A DNA stretch of 64,000 nt from contig OZ026605.1 of NCBI GenBank assembly GCA_964020085.1, positions 3,968,901 through 4,032,900 on the forward strand, given 5' to 3'. The notes beneath the pieces are model-generated. The model was given only the letters and a program-made list of their open reading frames with translations. It did no database searches and was not told the DNA's origin. The translations under genes and the position numbers were made by a program. The stretch is from Micromussa lordhowensis (lineage: Eukaryota; Cnidaria; Anthozoa; Scleractinia; Lobophylliidae). Shown piece after piece: positions 57,804-64,000 of the stretch (the first letter of the stretch is position 1; the number at the start of each line of letters is the position of its first letter).

Positions 57804-58373
57804 TTAAAGTGCCCCTGTGACAAAAAATCAATTATTTTTTTCCTTTGGATTTCAAAACTATGTTAACTAAACACTAAGTGACCCAAGTTTTAATCCTTGA
57901 TTTAAAAAAGGCACCTGTTTATTTTAACTGGAACTTTCCTATTTAATGATCCGCCATTACTAATTTAAGTTCTTGAGAGAGCTGGATCGAGGAAAAAATG
58001 ATGTCAAAGGCTTACTAGTTTAAGAATGCAATGCGTGTGTACGCTGCATAATTAATATGCAGCACGGGAGTTTTGGGCTTTCACACTTTTAAACTCGCAC
58101 TTTGCATACATAATAAGCTGCGTTCACACGCTGAAATTTTAAGCTGGTGAGCCTTTGACGTCACTTTTCCCGGATCCAACCCTCTGAGGACAAATCGGTC
58201 AGGTTTGAACGTGAGTGATGGCGGATCGTGAAATCCAAAACTTACACTCAAAGTAAACGGCCTTTGGATAAAAATGAAAGGTCAGAATTTTGCCAGTCAA
58301 GTGTTAAGAAGACACACTTTCAGAATCTCAAGAAAAAAAGGAAGTGAGTTTTTTTATCACAGGGGCACTTTAA
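57804..58373. mobile_element. MITE with TTAAAGTGCCCCTGTGA ends
   Basis: The ends ttaaagtgcccctgtgacaa and atcacaggggcactttaa are inverted, with TTAA at both borders. The interior (~520 bp) has no open frame of note; gatggcggatcg near 58219 is a YY1-like motif. Confidence 0.8.
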
Positions 58374-58996
58374 TAAGAGCTAAGTAATGACAGAGTCAAC
58401 AATGAACATTAGACTGTTTCTCGTTAGCTTTCAAAAGTTACCCTGCCTTTAGCAAAACAGGAAAAACCTTGCATTTGACATGATTGCGTCTGCGGTAACT
58501 GCACTAACATAACATAAGAAAAAATGAAAGCCATCATGTTACATTTTGACTTACAGCTGGTTTTGTGATATGATCTTAGTGATGCAAGCTCAAGATTCAA
58601 CAAAAATTGGCAGCATTTCTAGCACATGGATAAAACTGAATTCCTGGCAAAGATAACACTTCAAAACAAAAATATCAATGATTTTGGATATAATCTACAG
58701 TATAGGTCAATTACAACTTGATAAAATTGGTTTACAGGATTTCAGCTTGCTCAAATATAGAAACAGTCTCAGACACAACTTCTTCCTGCACTGCAAATAT
58801 CTTATTAGTCCCTCCCCATAACGATATCCCTTCATTAATTTGTCAGTCTTTCATCCTCATACATTTGTAGGTGGTCATGTTGATGGGCAGGGAAGCCAAG
58901 GCAAAAATAATAAATGGGAACTTTAGGGGGGAAATGCAGAGACCACAAATTTATAACTTTAACAATAATGAGCCAAGAGCCAACTACCATGACCAG
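58374..58996. other. Intergenic, nothing recognised
   Basis: Short frames only on both strands. Confidence 0.4.
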
Positions 58997-59236
58997 TTAC
59001 AGTCAAACCAAGTGAAGCGTACCCCTCAAGATTACATTAATGAATTGATTATTTGAATGTTGAACCCGTCAGTTGTTCCGAACCCACTAGTCCTTCCAAC
59101 AATACGGCTGATGGGTTCAATATTCAAAAAATCAAATTTGTTATTGCATTCTTGAAACGACTAGTAGGTTCAATATTCAAATAATCAATTCATTAATGTA
59201 ATCATTAGGGGTACGCTTCACTTGATTTGACTGTAA
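58997..59236. mobile_element. MITE with 30-bp inverted ends (ttacagtcaaa)
   Basis: The ends ttacagtcaaaccaagtgaa and ttcacttgatttgactgtaa are inverted over about 30 bp, and attaatgaattgattatttgaa has an inverted match in the right half. A ttcaatattcaaa block is repeated twice inside. Confidence 0.9.
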
Positions 59237-59865
59237 TGGTGACATCATATATCCAAAAATAGACTGACATGTACCAAGTAGCTTTCATTGTTCAAGCAGC
59301 TAAGCAACAAGATGTTTTCTTGTGACTGACTATTTTTGGAGGTCTGCAACTGTTAATGCTAGTATTTGATAGGGTGAGAAGAAATGAAAACTTCAATTCT
59401 TCAGTTAAGATAATTTTATCCAAAATAGCAATTTCTTCCTCAGCTGCTATTGCACAGCATAGCTGTATGTCTAACTTCTAAGTAAAGCACAGAGGGGTTG
59501 GTGGCACTTGACAAGGTTATTCATGTAAACAAAAACGCCTCTAAGAAAAAAAAACCTGCGAAAAAAATACTCTGGGGGGGATACTCTATAAATCATTGGG
59601 TAGGGGTGTGTCGCAGGACACTGAAACCCTTACCCTATACTTGACCATGATCAGCTTGATTTTGCAACTCTATTCTATACTAGGCACCAAAATCAACCCC
59701 TACCCAATCCCAGACTATACACTATCGTAGTCAGACATCTTCTATCTAAACCAATATCCTAAAAGTCACTTTCAAATTTCAATTTCTATCACAGAACTAG
59801 TGGTCAAAATTCGTTGTGGACTCGCTCAGCTACGACTCACGAGTCCAGTTCATGATGACATGTAT

Positions 59866-60024
59866 CATTGTCGATAAGAGTACAGACCATGCTAAACCAC
59901 ATTTCAATTTGTTTTTTACCACAATACAAACATCAAAGAAAATGTTCTTTCAGAGCACAAATTGAAAAAGGCATTGCATCACAAATTGACTCGAGCAGCA
60001 TTGTCTGGACTCTTATCAACAACG
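59866..60024. repeat. Foldback element
   Basis: The arms attgtcgataagagtacaga and gtctggactcttatcaacaa are imperfectly inverted around a loop of about 110 bp. Confidence 0.5.
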
Positions 60025-60321
60025 GCAAATTAGCCAATCAGATTACGAGATTAGTAGCAATTGTTGCAAAAATTGGAATAAGTTTACATGGATACTTGAC
60101 CCTTTGGTGTAGCATAATGTTTCATATGTGTATTTTTTCTATTTTCAGCACACTGTTGAGAGAGTGTATTATCCTAGGCATTTTGCCTAAGGGGAGGGGG
60201 GAGGGGGAGAGGGGAGGGTTGACCAGTTACCCTTGATATGGATTTCTTTGCTCACAAGATAAAAATATAATAAATGTCCCACAAATTTTCTTGTATCTCA
60301 GTGAAGGTGACTATGTTTTTT

Positions 60322-60428
60322 CAAGATGGCTGGATATTGGCCAAGTTCATTTTGGTATGTTCATTAAAATGTATCCAAGGTCCATAAGTGCACAAATAGA
60401 GAACGAGGCCAATATCCAGCCATCTCGA
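60322..60428. repeat. Foldback element
   Basis: The arms caagatggctggatattggc and gccaatatccagccatctcg are inverted. It lies just past the end of the next gene. Confidence 0.75.
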
Positions 60429-60585
60429 CAGAACAAGCTTGGTCAATAAAGAACTTATTATGTGGGATAAACAAAACCATTTTATAGAAGGAAAGCAGGC
60501 AGATATCTCCATCTTGCCTTCTTTGGGTAGCCAGCCATAGTAAAGAATTTGGTTCATCTGCCCGCTTGCCAGGCTTGCCAATATA

Positions 60586-61377
60586 TCAAACTAGGTATTT
60601 AAGGAAAATATCAAAATGGAAACTTTTTCCAACCTGTGCTTCCTCAGATGAAGTCCTTGAGAGAGTTCTATGAACAGGATCATAAGGTGGTGGAGAGGAC
60701 GATTCTAACTCCAAATTACTGTCTAGTGTTAATGAGTCATATTCAGGAGGCGGTCTTTGAGGATAGGGAAAGCCACTTGCTCTGTGGTGTTGTCGATAAA
60801 GAGCGTAAGTCTCAACTTCACTGCGTGGAGATGAAAACGAATTAACACCATGCCCGATGATAGTCGGCGCAGAATACGCACCTCGGGATAATCTTCGTCT
60901 TCTGTATCGCTTAAAACAACGGTAAGAGATGTATGTAACCACAGCAAGAAAGATCACAGCGCCAACTGTGCTTCCAACAATAATAACAATGCCTGGATCG
61001 AAATGAAAGCTGACTTGAACTTCATCGGAATTGTCCTGGACAACTGGTCGTGGAGCAGGCTTGCACTGACCCGATTCACATTCTTCCTCTTCACGACAAT
61101 CTCTATCACTACTGCAGTCAGCAGGGAAATCAATATCTTGATCTTGACAGCGATGACGAAAGCAAATCTTTCCGCCTTCACAAAGATCGTTAGAGATGCA
61201 GCCGCCCTCACAATTCCACCATGTCTTGCACCAACCTGAACAGCAAATGCTGGTGACTGAGGAGTTTTGATAGCATTCAAAGTCTTCGATGCAAGCAAGA
61301 ACAGATAGCTTAAGCTTGAAAAGACTCTGGAGAACTACCAAAAACGTGAAAACATGCAAAGCAATTCTGAAAAACAT
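60586..61377 (-). CDS. Cys-rich single-pass membrane protein with two PPxY motifs (array member 6)
   Basis: 263 residues from the Met at 61377, where the signal peptide begins (IALHVFTFLVVLQSLF); the frame is open to 61593, but that part is polar and Arg-rich. First cluster CIEDFEC, ICCSGWC, NCEGGCISNDLCEGGKICFRHRC; second cluster CSSDRDCREEEECESGQC. Membrane helix 129-152, then KRYRRRRLSR. The tail has RPPPEYDSLTL (208) and SPPPYDPV (228). The last ~16 residues (VGKSFHFDIFLKYLV) are unlike other tails; a possible donor (GCACAG|GTTGGA, about 60633) would remove them, so the true C-terminus is uncertain. It is 9 kb from member 5, across a repeat-filled gap. Confidence 0.83.
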   Translation of the reverse strand: MFFRIALHVFTFLVVLQSLFKLKLSVLACIEDFECYQNSSVTSICCSGWCKTWWNCEGGCISNDLCEGGKICFRHRCQDQDIDFPADCSSDRDCREEEECESGQCKPAPRPVVQDNSDEVQVSFHFDPGIVIIVGSTVGAVIFLAVVTYISYRCFKRYRRRRLSRGAYSAPTIIGHGVNSFSSPRSEVETYALYRQHHRASGFPYPQRPPPEYDSLTLDSNLELESSSPPPYDPVHRTLSRTSSEEAQVGKSFHFDIFLKYLV

Positions 61378-61593
61378 ATCGACCTCGAACAAACCACGGG
61401 AAACCGATAACCCGTGATAAATATCCTGATTGGAGTGTAGGAGACTGGCACTAGTAACTTCACTAGAACCCACTCCTTGCGCCCCTCCCCCGAGACTTGC
61501 GCGATATTCTCGCGGGAACTCGCGGGGACACTCGCGGGCAATATTATTTCTCTCGATTTGACACGCGCTTAGCGGTCGTTGTGTTGCTTGCAA

Positions 61594-63226
61594 AGCAAAA
61601 ACTCTAAAATTTGAGAATATAAACCGTGGCTCGTTAACTCTAAGCCGCGAACTATATATGCAAATTTCTCACTTTTCGGGATAATAAATTACATGGACTT
61701 TGTTATGTAATCGTTAAAAACATCTTAATTAAGAAAATCGAGGGAAAGGACAGAAAAAATTACTTATTGCTGCAACATGAAATGCGAGAAGGAAATTCGG
61801 CTATTGATTGAAGAGCAGAAATAATTCGGAACTGCCGCTGCGTAACCACTTGAGAGAATTGCGGATAAAATTAATTGTTAGAAGATCGTTGACAGGTGTT
61901 CAAGAAAATAGCAGGATTGATGAAGCACTGACTTCTCAAAACAAGCAATATATAGATTGCATGCTTTTAAAAAAGGAGAATTGATATTTTAACCAGGAAA
62001 AATCCCATAAGTAAGGAGCAAAACCACTCGTGAGCTCTTTTTTATTAAATTCTGAATAAGGTTTAAGTGGGAAACTCATTACAATGCAAGAGGCTTTTTC
62101 AAAGCTATTTATGGTATTATTTGTAGCATCACAAACAAGTATTCTATAAAAGACAACATGTTACGTCAATATAACTAGACGAATTTTAAATACCTAAAAT
62201 AGCAAACTCAATAAAAATGTTTCTTTAATAACCATTTGAATTTGAATCGATCCGAGTATTAAGGCTCCATTTGTCCATTCAAAGTCTTCGGAAATCCAAA
62301 TGAACAAAGAGCAAAAACAACCATTATAATATTGTGATTGGACATGACGCATATAAAATATTTCACATAGATAATTTTGTAACTTATCAGTTCTTGAACT
62401 TAACAATCATAATTTTATGACAAACGTACTAGATTAAATTATTTATTTTAATTCTGTTGGCATTCCGCGATAAATTATTTCCAATATCGTTTTTTATTAC
62501 TGTTCTACATCTGATGATCTAAGCAACAAGAATACGATATAGCCTGACTTTGTAGCCATTAAGTATATTCAATCTTCTCCTATCTTGCATCGACAATCTC
62601 CGCCAAAGCTTCTAAACTTTATAGGATTTTTCTCCCGGGGCTACGTTTTAATAACTGCCTGAAACCTAAATCTTGTCAATGTCTAGACCAGAATTCATTG
62701 TCATTAAAAGCTTTGCAGTCCGTGAGAAAATAAGAGACATACTTGACAATATTAAAAAAAAGCTGTAGAACGATTACAATTTAAAGATATATTCTTGTCG
62801 AGGTAGTTGAAAAATTTACGGCTGGTTTTACATGAAATTACAACCGCAAGTTTAACTGATTTTGTACTTGCCAGCTCCTGAAGTACTCAGCGGTCAAAGA
62901 ATTGATTAAAAATCGGCATTATAACTCGCGATCTCCAACTTTGGTTCGGTGGTTTCCCAGATCCATTCAATATAACCGCGGGCAAAAAAGCTGCGTTATT
63001 AACCAACAGTGCGAGTTTTAATCAACAACATGATGGACCGCACGGAAATTTCGGATATTCCGAATTCTACGCGCCTGAAAACTCTGGATTTTGTCTGTTT
63101 ACTGCTTCACTTCGATGTTAACTGCATTTTACCGTTCAAGGCAACAAATCAAGTGAGTTTTCACTTCTTCATGACGGCGCAATAATTATTTTTCACAAGC
63201 CAAGTAAACACAGCTGTTTTCATCTT
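61594..63226. other. Intergenic, nothing recognised
   Basis: AT-rich with short frames only. It should contain the 3' UTR of member 7 and the promoter of member 6. Confidence 0.45.
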
Positions 63227-63961
63227 CTAATCTTTATCCGCGTCGTCGAATTCGTCTTCCTCGCGAATAGGAGGCAACGCAAGTCCGCTCACAACAACGG
63301 AAATCAGGGCTTCCTCGTCTTTATCCAGGCTCAGTGTTTTTTTCTCGGCAATAGCCGTGGAAACATGGCTTTCAGCATTTAATAACGGAAAAGAAGCGAG
63401 TTTTCCAGCGTCCTCATTGTCGCTGCTCTGTACGTGAACTTTCTTTAGTTTTCCCTTGGCCAGTCGTGTTTGCATTGATTTTCTTTCACTTTTCATTCGG
63501 CTCAAACAACAGCAGAAAAGGCATGAAAAAATTAACACGCCAATGATAGTCACAATGGCCAGGAGAGCTGGGTTGAGAGGCATTTCTTCTCGTACCTCCT
63601 TAGTTGCAACACAAGTTCTGTTGCGACATTTCGAATTCACATTTTGAGAACAATCGACATCTTCTGTACAAGGCTGATTCCACGTGAATCTGTCAAGCAA
63701 TGTCGATGTGTTGGAACAGGACGATTCCTCGACACATTCGCAGAACCCATCGATGCATTTTGTGTTCCCCAAGTTGTCGCAGTCAGACTGTTTCTGACAC
63801 GCGAGTTTGCAGACTTTCGAGCCATCGACGCAAATGTTACCACAACATGTTTCCGAGTTAGAGCATTTCTTGTCTTCGGAACAGGTCGACCGTGAATCAA
63901 GTCTAACTCCGGATAATATCACCAGCAGCAGCAAAGCTACGACTTCAATGACCTGCATCAT
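63227..63961 (-). CDS. Cys-rich single-pass membrane protein with acidic tail, no PPxY (array member 7)
   Basis: 244 residues from the first of two Met codons. Signal peptide 1-20 (VIEVVALLLLVILSG). First cluster CSEDKKC, TCCGNIC, VCKLACQKQSDC, with an extra CIDGFCECVEESSC segment; second cluster CTEDVDCSQNVNSKCRNRTC. Membrane helix 131-152 runs into CLFCCCLS. The ~90-residue tail is basic near the membrane and acidic at the end (REEDEFDDADKD). It has no PPxY; LALPPIREED is the only Pro-Pro. With member 2 it shows that the ectodomain fold outlives the WW-binding tail. The gene may not be the last of the array, since the window ends 40 bp upstream. Confidence 0.83.
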   Translation of the reverse strand: MMQVIEVVALLLLVILSGVRLDSRSTCSEDKKCSNSETCCGNICVDGSKVCKLACQKQSDCDNLGNTKCIDGFCECVEESSCSNTSTLLDRFTWNQPCTEDVDCSQNVNSKCRNRTCVATKEVREEMPLNPALLAIVTIIGVLIFSCLFCCCLSRMKSERKSMQTRLAKGKLKKVHVQSSDNEDAGKLASFPLLNAESHVSTAIAEKKTLSLDKDEEALISVVVSGLALPPIREEDEFDDADKD

Positions 63962-64000
63962 CTTGCGACACTATACCACGTTGTCCCCCCATCGAAGTTC

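Overview
The window looks like nuclear DNA from an anthozoan cnidarian, most likely a stony coral. It is AT-rich, its real genes have introns with GT..AG borders, coding density is low, and it is crowded with short foldback elements, MITEs, tRNA-derived SINEs and one decayed Penelope-like element. There are no bacterial-style operons, rRNA genes or CRISPR arrays. The taxonomic call is inference from gene content and repeat style.

Left part (1-13.1 kb): a ~61-bp minisatellite, a 17-bp satellite, long non-coding stretches, and two separate candidate signal-peptide exons (3793 and 7756), both ending in the same splice phase. The second joins in frame to a giant Ser/Thr-rich exon (13142 to about 20820) encoding a membrane-tethered mucin-like protein of about 2,580 residues: about 40-45 degenerate copies of a ~51-residue repeat, two SEA-type domains and one membrane helix. 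A broken Penelope-like retroelement lies in the intron just upstream.

Middle (21-38 kb): repeat-rich DNA, including a tandem segmental duplication whose second copy carries several later insertions. Two conserved genes follow head to head, about 205 bp apart at their start codons: CSTPP1 (C11orf49, minus strand, 10 coding exons, 307 aa) and PIH1D1 (plus strand, 5 coding exons, 294 aa). I reconstructed both from splice sites and resemblance to the human proteins. CSTPP1 belongs to the tubulin polyglutamylase complex at centriolar satellites; PIH1D1 is the adaptor of the R2TP/HSP90 co-chaperone. The CSTPP1 introns hold a pogo-like TA-flanked element with a decayed HIRAN-like reading frame, a Mutator-like element with a perfect 10-bp target duplication, a SINE and foldbacks.

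Right part (39-64 kb): the most unusual feature is an array of seven small, intronless, same-strand genes for paralogous single-pass membrane proteins. Each has a signal peptide, a cysteine-rich ectodomain with a C-x2-D-x2-C and CC-x3-C pattern, and one membrane helix; five of the seven have a tail with one to three PPxY motifs. The upstream tail motif usually reads PPxYxxL, so a WW-domain ligand overlaps a YxxL/YxxPhi-type motif. The layout resembles Shisa/WBP1/VOPP1-type adaptors of HECT ubiquitin ligases, but the family looks lineage-specific. Intergenic DNA here is full of MITEs, including an imperfect 0.7-kb tandem duplication of a long foldback upstream of the 50.7-kb gene.
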